From positions 434,001 to 498,000 of the forward strand of contig NZ_JACYFR010000001.1 of the NCBI RefSeq assembly GCF_014837175.1: DNA of 64,000 nucleotides. Reading direction: 5' to 3'. Both the position numbers and the translations under genes were made by a program. Source of the stretch: Cellulomonas sp. JH27-2. Lineage in GTDB: Bacteria; Actinomycetota; Actinomycetes; Actinomycetales; Cellulomonadaceae. The notes below the pieces were generated by a model. It was not told the DNA's origin. It did no database searches and saw nothing but the letters and a program-made list of their open reading frames with translations. Shown here piece after piece: positions 15,404-23,751 of the stretch (positions are counted from its first letter, which is position 1; every line of letters starts with the position of its first letter).

Positions 15404-16353
15404 CGAGCTCACCGACAGCCCGTGCCGCGGCCGCGGCGGGCGGGCTGGCCCTGGCCGGACTGGGCGCGCTCGCCTGGGCGAGCCTGGTCGAGGTCCGCTG
15501 GTACACCCTGCGCGAGGTGACGGTCCCGGTGCTGCCGGCCGGTCAGCCCGACCTGCGGATCCTGCACCTGTCGGACCTGCACCTGATGCCGGACCAGCAC
15601 CGCAAGGTGGACTGGGTCCGGGACCTGGCCTCGCTGAACCCGCATCTGGTCATCGACACGGGCGACAACTGGTCGCACCGAGAGTCGATGGGGCCGCTGC
15701 TGCGCGCCCTGGAACCGCACCTCGCCGGCCCGGGCGCGTTCGTGCTCGGCTCCAACGACTACATCGCGCCGGTCCCCAAGAACCCCGCGCGCTACCTGCT
15801 GCCCGACGCCAGGCGTGGGACGCACGCGCAGCACCGGGAGCTGCCGTGGCGCGAGCTGGTGTCACGCATGACGTCGGCCGGCTGGGTCGACCTGACCAAC
15901 CGGCGCGACGTCGTCGAGATCGACGGGCGCCGCATCGCGCTCGTCGGCACGGACGACGCGCACCTGGACCGCGACGACTACCCGGCCGCCGGGGGGCCCG
16001 ACGACCCCCGCACGGGGTCCGAGCCGGTGGACCTGCAGCTGGGCGTCACGCACGCCCCCTACCGCCGCGTGCTGCAGGCCATGCACGACGACGGCGTGGA
16101 CCTGATGATCGCCGGGCACACGCACGGCGGCCAGCTCGCGGTGCCGCTGTACGGGGCCTTGGTCACCAACTGCGACCTCGACACGAGCCGCGCCAAGGGC
16201 CTGTCCGGCTGGCCCGGCCCGCGCCCAGACCGCACCGGCGGCGCCGACTCCACCTGGCTGCACGTCAGCGCCGGCCTAGGCACCTCCCCCTACGCACCGG
16301 TCCGGTTCGCCTGCCGCCCGGAGGCGACCCTCCTCACCCTGACCGCCGCCTGA
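15400..16353 (+). CDS. Membrane-anchored metallophosphoesterase
   Basis: A 317-residue protein with an N-terminal hydrophobic segment (residues 8-28) and a calcineurin-like phosphoesterase domain. The metal ligands are visible as LHLSDLHL (D-x-H), DTGDNW (GD-x-x), GSNDY in place of GNHD, and AGHTHGGQ (GH-x-H). Replacement of the usual GNHE/D by GSND is common in this YaeI-like group. It overlaps ponA2 by ATGA and is presumably co-expressed. The substrate is unknown; the location suggests a cell-envelope role. It is the counterpart of mycobacterial Rv3683. Confidence 0.88.
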   Translation: MTSSPTARAAAAAGGLALAGLGALAWASLVEVRWYTLREVTVPVLPAGQPDLRILHLSDLHLMPDQHRKVDWVRDLASLNPHLVIDTGDNWSHRESMGPLLRALEPHLAGPGAFVLGSNDYIAPVPKNPARYLLPDARRGTHAQHRELPWRELVSRMTSAGWVDLTNRRDVVEIDGRRIALVGTDDAHLDRDDYPAAGGPDDPRTGSEPVDLQLGVTHAPYRRVLQAMHDDGVDLMIAGHTHGGQLAVPLYGALVTNCDLDTSRAKGLSGWPGPRPDRTGGADSTWLHVSAGLGTSPYAPVRFACRPEATLLTLTAA

Positions 16354-16405
16354 CGATCTCGATTTCGCGAGTGAGGGTCGCGTCGGCTATCCTTGCAAGG
16401 CTCCA

Positions 16406-16479
<74 letters not shown>

Positions 16480-16506
16480 CAGTGTGATGTCTCAGTAAAT
16501 CGCGGA

Positions 16507-16538
16507 CGCTCGGGCCTACGGATCTGCAGGTCCGGGCG
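16507..16538 (+). terminator. Hairpin downstream of tRNA-Pro
   Basis: CGCTCGGGCC and GGTCCGGGCG can pair over 10 bp (two G-U pairs) with a 12-nt loop and are followed by TTTG. It is positioned 27 nt after the tRNA, as expected for a factor-independent terminator, though the U-run is short. Confidence 0.6.
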
Positions 16539-17026
16539 TTTGTCGTTGGAGTCTGAGTTTGCCGGTGGGCTAGTGGCCGCGCGCGGCGTTGAGGGTGACG
16601 TCGCGCAGGATCTCGCTCGCGGCTCGGGGGCCGCTGCGGTCCCCGGTCGCGTGCGCTCAGACTGAAGCGCAACTCCTACAGGTTCAATTGCGCCCGCGCC
16701 CGCCCCGCGACGGACGATCTTCTTCCGACTTGACATCGAGGCACCTGCCGCGAATTGCCCACGGAGGCACGTACGCGCGGGACGATGCCGGGCCCAGCCC
16801 CCCACCCGTGGCGGAGTCAGTGGGTCAGAACCCACTACAGCACAACCAGGGCGCGCGCGTGTGGCCAAGATCACAGCATCTTCCGAACCCGACATGTCGG
16901 ACCTTCGTCTACGGTCACTGCGTACCTCGGGCAACGACGGGGTGCAGCCCATTCCGGAATTCAACCCGGCGAACTTCCAACCAATTCCACAGAAGTTCCG
17001 CCAACCTTCACAAAGGAGTTGAGAGA
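16539..17026. other. 488-nt non-coding stretch at the left end of the island
   Basis: No open frame with a convincing start, ribosome site or codon bias was found. The G+C content falls along this stretch, and the final part before the DUF2690 gene is A/C-rich (positions about 16960-17026). It probably holds the promoter of the DUF2690 gene. I saw no integrase remnant and no second copy of the tRNA 3' end. Confidence 0.6.
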
Positions 17027-17509
17027 ATGCTAACCGCACTTCGAGCACTACGGCGGCCGGGCGCGCTGGCGTTTTGCATCGCAATGGCCCTCGGATTCAC
17101 GATCGCCGGGCCAACTTCTTCGTCTTACGCGGCAACCTGCACGTACACGGGTTGTAGCGGAAAAGACCCACAATCCTACGGATGCTCGTCAGGCGCTACA
17201 ACCGTCCGCGAAATGAGCTACCTTCAGGTGCATTTGGAACTACGCTATTCAGCAAAATGCCACGCGTCGTGGATGCGCTACACGAAGACGGAAATCATGT
17301 ACAACACTGCGGACAACATGGTTTTCGACCGCTACATTAGCGCAGGAAACGTTGGTTGGGTCCATCAGTACTCAATCTATCTCTGGACTGGTGAGCTGTC
17401 CGGGTGGAGCAAGATGATCGGATCGGACGCGACACTGAGGGTCGGTGTGTGGAACTCGACCAATTCAAGTGCCGTCGGTGGAAAGACCGCGTCCTACAGC
17501 GCGTCCTAA
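17027..17509 (+). CDS. Secreted DUF2690-type protein
   Basis: A 160-residue protein with a Sec signal peptide (basic start, hydrophobic core LAFCIAMALGFTIAG, cleavage near SSYA-AT) and a mature part starting CTYTGCSGKDPQSYGC. The CxGKDP...GC...A motif followed by LRYSAKCHASWMR is that of DUF2690, small secreted Cys-containing domains of unknown function common in Streptomyces. Five mature cysteines allow two disulfides. A strong AAAGGAG ribosome site precedes the ATG. The codon use (AAA, AAT, TCT, ATT) differs sharply from the neighbours, suggesting transfer. It is followed by a large inverted repeat and then the 1368-residue protein on the same strand. Confidence 0.82.
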   Translation: MLTALRALRRPGALAFCIAMALGFTIAGPTSSSYAATCTYTGCSGKDPQSYGCSSGATTVREMSYLQVHLELRYSAKCHASWMRYTKTEIMYNTADNMVFDRYISAGNVGWVHQYSIYLWTGELSGWSKMIGSDATLRVGVWNSTNSSAVGGKTASYSAS

Positions 17510-17591
17510 CTTCTCGATCTGAGGAGTGGCGCCTGGTTCATCGTAAGGTGGCGTGGTCGCACAATCGTCACGGCACGATTCTCTGAAACAG

Positions 17592-17637
17592 ATTCGTGGT
17601 GCGACTGCGGAGGTATTTTCGCGGTCGCACCACGAAT
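17592..17637. repeat. 18-bp inverted repeat between the two island genes
   Basis: ATTCGTGGTGCGACTGCG (17592-17609) and CGCGGTCGCACCACGAAT (17620-17637) are inverted copies with one mismatch, separated by the 10-nt loop GAGGTATTTT. A shorter inverted repeat, AATCGT/ACGATT, lies just before at 17563-17580. It may terminate the DUF2690 transcript; there is no U-tract after it, so a site-specific recombination or protein-binding site is also possible. Confidence 0.7.
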
Positions 17638-17692
17638 TCGTTGGCCAATAATTGGGATAGGCGGCGGCCGGGCTGTTGTCGTCTGCAACGCG

Positions 17693-17840
17693 AAGGCCCA
17701 CGTGGCTCTGGCCCCCGCGGCCGTCGTCCGCACCTCTGCCGCCGCCCCGGGACCCCGGTCGCTCGAGCAGCCCACGACAGACTTGCGACGCAGCGGCAAC
17801 GACGCCAACCAGGCGGCGCAGCCTCCCGCCTGCGGGGCAC
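17693..17840 (-). pseudogene. Decayed 5' fragment of a lipoprotein gene (paralogue of the one at 22898-23383)
   Basis: Read on the minus strand, this stretch matches the 5' part of the intact lipoprotein gene at 22898-23383. The shared part covers the lipobox region (GCSSD), then AAEVRTTAAG against AAEDVRTKAYG, then a shared GGCCAGAGCC. The two align by eye over about 100 nt with scattered substitutions and one single-base indel just before the lipobox, and similarity fades toward 17660. No start or full frame remains. It lies inside the island, upstream of the giant gene and on the opposite strand, whereas the intact copy lies beyond the island. An ancient duplication or a recombination footprint is likely. 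Confidence 0.6.
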
Positions 17841-17984
17841 TTCACCTGTGGACCGCACCCTCGGGCGATGGATCGCATCGGGTGTTCTCAACTCTTCACA
17901 ATTCGGACTCCTTACTTGTAGGTTGCGGGGGGCCTTCGCCATCTGCCGACGGGGCGGACGGGCCAAGAAGCATCAGGGGGACAT

Positions 17985-20900
17985 ATGCCGAATCGGTGCG
18001 CGCTCGGAGGGGCCAACGAGTGGGGCAGCCGATCCCTGTGGATCGTCGCGACTCTGGCCGTGTGGTCGTTGCTGCTGACGACTTTCGGTGGAGGGGCGGT
18101 TCAGGCGGCTCCCGCGCCCAGTCACTCATCATTGCCAGAGGCTGCGCCGGACCTCGAGCCGCTACGTACGCGTCACAGCAACGGCCCAACTGCGCTACCC
18201 GAAGCGCGTCGCGGCGCGGTGCTGGGCAAGTCGTGGAGGAAGTCGAAGGATGTCGCTTGGATGCTCGCGGGTGATGCGAACGGCCTTAACGTGCTGAAGG
18301 CTGCAGGCAAGGACGGCTACGCCTGGGAGACCGTCGCGACCCTGTCACAGGAAGGTCTGCAGACCGATCGCTGGATCGGGAACGCATGCGCCACCGCGTC
18401 CGGAAGGCGGCTCGTCGTCACGTACGCGCCGCGCGGGTTCACCAACAGCGCGGATCTCAGCGATCGAGGTGCTTTCACATCGGTGGTCGACCTCAGCACG
18501 GGCGAAGTCCGTCGCCTACCGGTCCTGAGCAGCCTATCGTCGTTCACTCCGTCCTGCGGCCTGGGCGAGGACGCCCTCTTGACAGTTGCTGGAGGTGAGG
18601 AGATCGAAGCGACGCGCCTCGTGAAGGTAGACGCCGTGGCAGCTACGGTGGCGCCCCCGATCGAGGTCGGGGGTCAGGTGACGAGCGCCATCCTGACAAG
18701 CGACGGGATCGTGGCTGCCGCGGGCCTGAGCGTCGTCAAAGTGGGAAATGCCGGGAGGCTCGAGCAGCTCACCCCCGCCACCTCAGCGCCCTACGGATTG
18801 ACCCGCGATTACTCCGGCGGAGTCGTCTACCTGGATCATGAGCGGGGTCGCGCGAGCGTTCACCGACTTGATCGGCGGCGCATCAAGACCGCCGCCCCGG
18901 CGAAGGCTCCCAAACCGTTCGCCGTCGGTGCCTTAGACGAGGTCGACATCACCGCAAGTGCGACCGGGAAGGTCCTAGTCACCGGTGAAAGCGAGACCGT
19001 CGGGGACGTCCCGGCGACGGTGACCATGACGGAGGCTCCGACCGATTCGGCCGCGACCATATTGGGTGAGGCCACCATTTCGGTCGAGTCCATCGACGTC
19101 TCGGGTCTCCCGGTCTCAGACACTCAGCTCGACCCGACCGTTCCGTCGGCGCTCATCGACCTGTCCGTCCGCAGTGTCGCTACGGGCGAGTCGGGGGCGC
19201 TCTCCGTGCGCCCCAACTCGATCTCGACCGCTGGGGACCAGAGCGGGCTCGCGGCCGGCGCATCGCCACCGTCCCAAGCGTCTGTTCCAGACGCAACCAG
19301 GGTCACGCCCACCGGCGTCGACGCGGGCAAGTCGGCAGACACGACGCGCTCGTCCGCAGCGGCCGCGGCGCAAGGGGAACAGCCTGCAGGAAGTTCGTCG
19401 AACCCCATCGAGGCCGAGCGTGCGTGCTCAGTTCCCATGAATGACCCGCGCAACCAGGCCCTGCAGCCAAAGCCGCGTCAGGTCGAGTGGGCAGTCAACC
19501 AAGCCGTCAATGGCGCGCTGAACGTCGCACGTCCAGCGAACTACAAGAGCTGGGGCCTTCCCGCGTACACGCCGCAGGGAATGTTTCCGAACATCACCCT
19601 CACTGACTCCGCCGGTAAGCCCTCGACCACTGGCGTGCCGTCACAAGTACTACTTGGTCTATTCGCTCAAGAATCGAACCTGTGGATGACACCGGGATAC
19701 GCAGCCCCGGGTCTGACCGCGAACCCACTTGTCGGGCGGTACTGGGGCCAGGATTCGACCCTGCCCACAGCCGACGAGAAGTGGGCTATTGACTGGAACG
19801 CGGCCGATTGCGGCTACGGGATTGGTCAGGTCACCGACGGCATGCGGCGAGAGGCGATGCGCCTCCCGACAGACACGACGGTCCGGACGACAGCTCAGCA
19901 GCGTGCCATCGCCCTAGACTTTGCTGCCAACGTGGCCGCTAGTCTGCAGATCCTCGAGACAAAGTGGAACGAGACCGGTGCCGCGGGCGTCACCATCAAC
20001 GATGGCAACCCGGCCCGCATCGAGAACTGGTACTACGCTCTGTGGGCATACAATTCGGGCTTCCACCCCGAGGCTGCGAAGAATTCCGAAGGCAACAACG
20101 GCGCCTGGGGCCTCGGATGGCTTAACAATCCTATCAACCCTAGGTTCATGGCCGGCCGTGGATCCTTCGGCGAGAATCCCAACGACTTCACACACCCGGG
20201 AGACTGGCCCTACCAGGAGCGCGTCCTCGGTTTCGCTGCATACCCGCCCAGCCTCTTCGAGTCACCCGGAGTAGAGGTTCCCGCGTTCCGGCCCGCGACG
20301 TGGAACGGCACGTCCGACACAGCGCCGAAGAATAGGCGATCGGTACAACCCCCCAGCGACGCGTTCTGCGTTGCTGCAAATCAGTGCAACCCGAGTGACG
20401 ACAATTACTCGTACGATGGCGTCTGGATCAGATGGGGTGCGTGTGGGCACAAGAATCCATCCGGCCAGTATGACGGCAAGTGCTGGGTGCACTGGAACAC
20501 GACCTGGAAGACGAATTGCGATCTGGATTGCGGTCGGCCGTTCCTTCGCTTCTCCGTCGGCTACGCATACCAGGCGGACGGCGACTCGTACCCACCCGCC
20601 TGCACCCGTGCGGGCCTGCCAGCGAATGCGCTCGTGATCGATGACATCCCCACAGGAACACCCGTGCCAAGGTGCCAAGCCTCAAGCAGTTCGGGCACGT
20701 TTACGTTCCTATTCAACGGTCGGCCCGACGGCACGAAGCCATCGAAGTCCGACCTACACCAAATCGGCGGAGGATACGGCGGTCATTTCTGGTTCGCGCA
20801 CACAAGAAACTCGAATGTGCGCGACAACTCGATGGCCATCAAGGGGACATGGAAGCTCGACCGACCGCTGAACCAGTGGGCGCGGGTGCTGGTGCACCTG

Positions 20901-22091
20901 CCTTCGCTCGGAGCACATACCCGCCAGGCGACGTACACGATAAACCTGGGATACGGGCAACCGAAGAAGCGGACAATCCTTCAGCGGACGATGAAGAACG
21001 GCTGGGTTTCTCTCGGAGTCTTCCAGGTAAACGGCACACCGAGCATCGATTTGAGTACGGTAACTCTCGACGGTGACGCAGAAGACGCGAGCGGAGAGGT
21101 CAGAGATCCAAAGAACGAGGATATAGCGTTCGACGCTGTCGCCTTCGAGCCGTTGCCTGCCAAGCCTAAGAACATCGTAGTCGCACTTGGCGACTCTTAC
21201 TCTTCAGGTGAAGGTGGCACGGTTGCTGGCGCGGCCACATCGTCTTACTACGCGGAGACCGACTTTTTCGGCAACGAGCGCCTGCAGGACAACTGCCACC
21301 GCTCTCCTTATACCTGGTCGCGAGTGGCCCAGTTAACGGACTCCGCGACGCCAATCGGGGCTCGCGCCGACGCACTGGACGTGTCGCTCGACTACCACCT
21401 GCTTGCCTGCTCCGGCGCGGTGGTCAGGAACGTTCTGCCCAGCGGGACGAAGGACGCGGAGGGTCTACCCAGCGAGGGTCAACACAGCGAACTACCCCAG
21501 CTCGACCAGGGGTTCCTCGACGAGAACACCACTCTGGTGACAATGTCGATCGGCGGGAATGACGCTCAGTTCGGCCCGATCGTCACAAAGTGCACTCTCC
21601 TTCCACGGTGCGACATAATTGTTCGCAACGAGCCAGCACACATCACGGGCCCGGTCACGGATAGTATCGTGCTGGCGCTCAAAGCAATTCGCACCAAAGC
21701 CCCAAATGCGCAAATCATGATCATGGGCTACCCGGAACTCCTGAGTGGACCGGCGGGCGAATGTTCCTTGGGGCTCAGCGCATCCGACCATCGAACTCTC
21801 AATTACCTGGCCGACATCCTGCAGGAGCAGATTTCCGTCGCGGCGGATCGTGTGAATGACATCGACCGCGCTGCGCCTGGAGGAAAAACGTTCGTCAACG
21901 CCATGAATCCTCAGACCTACTTTTCCGGGAAGGCCATCTGCGGAACTCCGGAGGACGTACACGGAATTTTGCTGAATGGCACGCCTGGAGAGGGTGGCAA
22001 AATGCCCTCGCAGCAGTCATTCCACCCCAAGATCGAGGGCTACCAACTGTATGGCCAGGTCTTGACGGACGCGCTCAGGAAGCTTCAATGA
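17985..22091 (+). CDS. Giant secreted fusion: propeller-like region + transglycosylase-like + golvesin-like + SGNH hydrolase
   Basis: A 1368-residue exported protein. A signal peptide (about residues 14-42, cleavage near AVQAAPAP) is followed by a beta-rich, propeller-like region (about 60-400) and a low-complexity Thr/Ser/Ala linker (about 400-480). Next is a lysozyme-like/transglycosylase-like domain with E563 (LFAQESNLW) and GYGIGQV at 610-616. A Cys/Trp-rich module follows (about 770-860), then a golvesin-C-like jelly-roll (about 880-1060; GGHFWFAHT, then FQVNGTPSIDLSTV). A C-terminal SGNH/GDSL hydrolase has S1071 (GDSYSSGEG), N1192 (GGND) and H1347; the usual Asp three residues before the His is Gln (QSFHP). 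The ATG has an AGGGGG ribosome site. A/T-rich codon use suggests acquisition. Likely wall- or polysaccharide-directed; the actual role is unknown. Similar architectures occur in Streptomyces (NocE-like proteins). Confidence 0.8.
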   Translation: MPNRCALGGANEWGSRSLWIVATLAVWSLLLTTFGGGAVQAAPAPSHSSLPEAAPDLEPLRTRHSNGPTALPEARRGAVLGKSWRKSKDVAWMLAGDANGLNVLKAAGKDGYAWETVATLSQEGLQTDRWIGNACATASGRRLVVTYAPRGFTNSADLSDRGAFTSVVDLSTGEVRRLPVLSSLSSFTPSCGLGEDALLTVAGGEEIEATRLVKVDAVAATVAPPIEVGGQVTSAILTSDGIVAAAGLSVVKVGNAGRLEQLTPATSAPYGLTRDYSGGVVYLDHERGRASVHRLDRRRIKTAAPAKAPKPFAVGALDEVDITASATGKVLVTGESETVGDVPATVTMTEAPTDSAATILGEATISVESIDVSGLPVSDTQLDPTVPSALIDLSVRSVATGESGALSVRPNSISTAGDQSGLAAGASPPSQASVPDATRVTPTGVDAGKSADTTRSSAAAAAQGEQPAGSSSNPIEAERACSVPMNDPRNQALQPKPRQVEWAVNQAVNGALNVARPANYKSWGLPAYTPQGMFPNITLTDSAGKPSTTGVPSQVLLGLFAQESNLWMTPGYAAPGLTANPLVGRYWGQDSTLPTADEKWAIDWNAADCGYGIGQVTDGMRREAMRLPTDTTVRTTAQQRAIALDFAANVAASLQILETKWNETGAAGVTINDGNPARIENWYYALWAYNSGFHPEAAKNSEGNNGAWGLGWLNNPINPRFMAGRGSFGENPNDFTHPGDWPYQERVLGFAAYPPSLFESPGVEVPAFRPATWNGTSDTAPKNRRSVQPPSDAFCVAANQCNPSDDNYSYDGVWIRWGACGHKNPSGQYDGKCWVHWNTTWKTNCDLDCGRPFLRFSVGYAYQADGDSYPPACTRAGLPANALVIDDIPTGTPVPRCQASSSSGTFTFLFNGRPDGTKPSKSDLHQIGGGYGGHFWFAHTRNSNVRDNSMAIKGTWKLDRPLNQWARVLVHLPSLGAHTRQATYTINLGYGQPKKRTILQRTMKNGWVSLGVFQVNGTPSIDLSTVTLDGDAEDASGEVRDPKNEDIAFDAVAFEPLPAKPKNIVVALGDSYSSGEGGTVAGAATSSYYAETDFFGNERLQDNCHRSPYTWSRVAQLTDSATPIGARADALDVSLDYHLLACSGAVVRNVLPSGTKDAEGLPSEGQHSELPQLDQGFLDENTTLVTMSIGGNDAQFGPIVTKCTLLPRCDIIVRNEPAHITGPVTDSIVLALKAIRTKAPNAQIMIMGYPELLSGPAGECSLGLSASDHRTLNYLADILQEQISVAADRVNDIDRAAPGGKTFVNAMNPQTYFSGKAICGTPEDVHGILLNGTPGEGGKMPSQQSFHPKIEGYQLYGQVLTDALRKLQ

Positions 22092-22104
22092 CCGATTGAC
22101 ATCG

Positions 22105-22145
22105 AGTGGCTCCGCCGACCCCACTCCGGCATCGGCGGAGCCACT
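22105..22145 (+). terminator. Terminator hairpin after the giant gene
   Basis: AGTGGCTCCGCCGA (22105-22118) and TCGGCGGAGCCACT (22132-22145) form a perfect 14-bp stem with a 13-nt loop, 13 nt after the stop codon. No U-run follows, as is usual for strong G+C-rich actinobacterial terminators. The next 175 nt to the GrpB gene contain nothing I recognise. Confidence 0.8.
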
Positions 22146-22321
22146 GCATCCACTCGAGGGTCCTAGTTCGGGCACTGGGAGGTCGCGACGGACATCCCAC
22201 TCCGTCTGGTCCGGAGGTTGCGCACCGCGCTGGTCACTGAGAACGGCGCCCCTTCGGGCGATCAGCGCGACGGCCGATCTTTGCTTCTGCCGGGCGCAGT
22301 CCGATTCGGCACCGCGCCCGG

Positions 22322-22870
22322 TCAGGCGGATCGCGTGCGCGCCCTGCCGATAATGGCGACTACGACTGCGGTCTTCGCATCGGCGTAGGCGTTCATGTCG
22401 CTCCAGGCCTGCGCCATCAGCGCCCGCTTGGTGTCCTCGTACAGTCCGCGGTCGTCGGCGTCCCGGCGCAGGTGGTCGCGCAGCAGTAGGTACTCGTCGA
22501 TCGCGACGTCGCCGCGCTCGTAGACGTGCACGTGGACGTCGCGCTCCGGTGTGCGGACCAGGCGGTGGCCTGGCTCGCGGATGCGCAGCACGTACCCGGC
22601 AGCCAGCAGCGGGTCGAGGTAGTCCTCCTCCGCCGTGATGTCCGGCACCGCGACGACGATGTCGACGATCGGCTTGGCCGCCAGACCGGGCACCGACGTC
22701 GAGCCGATGTGCTCGATCTCGACGTCCGACGCTGCGAGCGCCGCTGCGATCCGATCGCGGTGCTCCAGGTAGCGATCCACCCAGCCCTCGTCGTACGCGT
22801 GCAGGCCGACGACGAGCGGTTCCACTCCCCCGACCAGCTCGAGCGTGGTCACGTCTGGTCTCGCACTCAT
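22322..22870 (-). CDS. GrpB-family (UPF0157) nucleotidyltransferase-fold protein
   Basis: A 182-residue protein with the GrpB signature HIGSTSVPGLAAKPIVDIVVAV (residues about 53-74), where the GS and D-x-V residues correspond to the nucleotidyltransferase-fold active site, and a C-terminal helix WSDMNAYADAKTAVV. Typical length is about 170-180. Some members are fused to dephospho-CoA kinase, but the biochemical role of stand-alone GrpB is not settled. Stands alone on the minus strand to the right of the island. Confidence 0.88.
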   Translation of the reverse strand: MSARPDVTTLELVGGVEPLVVGLHAYDEGWVDRYLEHRDRIAAALAASDVEIEHIGSTSVPGLAAKPIVDIVVAVPDITAEEDYLDPLLAAGYVLRIREPGHRLVRTPERDVHVHVYERGDVAIDEYLLLRDHLRRDADDRGLYEDTKRALMAQAWSDMNAYADAKTAVVVAIIGRARTRSA

Positions 22871-22897
22871 GCAGCCATGGTCCCAGTCTTCGCCGGC

Positions 22898-23383
22898 TCA
22901 GAGGTCGACGTCCCGATAGCCGGGGGGACGTTCTTCCACGCAGTCGGCGTCGACCATCGTCGACGGCGGAGTAGCACCGGGAGTCACCGTCAGCCGGACG
23001 CAGAGCCGCCGATTGGCGTCGTGCACGAAAAGTCCGCCACCGCTCGACGCGGTCGCGAAGAACTCCACGGTGAGCTCCACGCCGGAACTCGTCATGTCGG
23101 TCGCGGTGACGAATGCACCGACCTCCGCGATGGCGTCGGTCGCGGTGTCGGCCAGGGCCTGGCCTGCGAGGGTGCTGTGGACCGCAACGGCGAGGTCCAC
23201 GCGGCTCTGGCCTCCGTAGGCCTTCGTCCGCACGTCTTCCGCCGCCCGGAGACCCAGATCGCTTGAGCAGCCCCCGAGAAGTCCCGACGCAACGGCGACG
23301 AGGGCGAGGGCGAGGATGCCTACCGAGCGCGTCCCGAAGACGCAGCCCCGGTGCGGGCTGTCGCGTCGGGTACCTGGTCGCAT
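22898..23383 (-). CDS. Putative lipoprotein
   Basis: A 161-residue protein with a lipoprotein signal peptide: basic N-terminus, hydrophobic VGILALALVAVASG, and lipobox LLGGC followed by SSDLGLR. The mature part has no recognised domain. One further cysteine pair occurs near the end (LCVRLTV, DADCVEE). The start at 23383 is chosen for the GGAGGA ribosome site 5 nt upstream, rather than the longer in-frame start. A decayed partial copy lies at 17693-17840 inside the island. Function unknown. Confidence 0.78.
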   Translation of the reverse strand: MRPGTRRDSPHRGCVFGTRSVGILALALVAVASGLLGGCSSDLGLRAAEDVRTKAYGGQSRVDLAVAVHSTLAGQALADTATDAIAEVGAFVTATDMTSSGVELTVEFFATASSGGGLFVHDANRRLCVRLTVTPGATPPSTMVDADCVEERPPGYRDVDL

Positions 23384-23419
23384 CTGTCCTCCTTGCCTGA
23401 AGTGCTGTGTCGACAATCA

Positions 23420-23693
23420 GAGTAGCCAGATACCCGATGCGGTCTGGACCCTACGGCTGTGGAGTCGGGATGAGTGAACGACCGAGGTCAAAGACGTAGC
23501 CGAGGGTTGCCCACGCGGTCGAGCTCGTGTCGTCTTGGACGCTGTGCTGTCCCCCTGCGGCGAGTGTTCGCGGGCTCCCTGGTCGCCCTGCACTCTGCCT
23601 TGCGATCATCGTGACGAGGCCCGTTTGGGTGCGCCCGTGCCTGTGGGAGCGGCGCTCGTCGCGCTCCGCCCCTTCTGAGCTCGGCGCAGACAG
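23420..23693. other. Non-coding stretch between lipoprotein and cellulase genes
   Basis: No frame with a plausible start and codon bias was seen. It includes the upstream region of the lipoprotein gene on the right of its start codon. The cellulase terminator begins at its right end. Confidence 0.55.
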
Positions 23694-23734
23694 CCGGAAG
23701 CCCGGCCCCGCGTGGTGCGGGACCGGGCTTCCGG
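23694..23734 (-). terminator. Terminator of the GH48 cellulase gene
   Basis: CCGGAAGCCCGG (23694-23705) and CCGGGCTTCCGG (23723-23734) are perfect inverted copies. The inner bases CCCGC/GCGGG extend the stem around a short GTGGT loop. It starts 18 nt beyond the cellulase stop. Confidence 0.85.
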
Positions 23735-23751
23735 GTGAGTCAGCGGATCAA

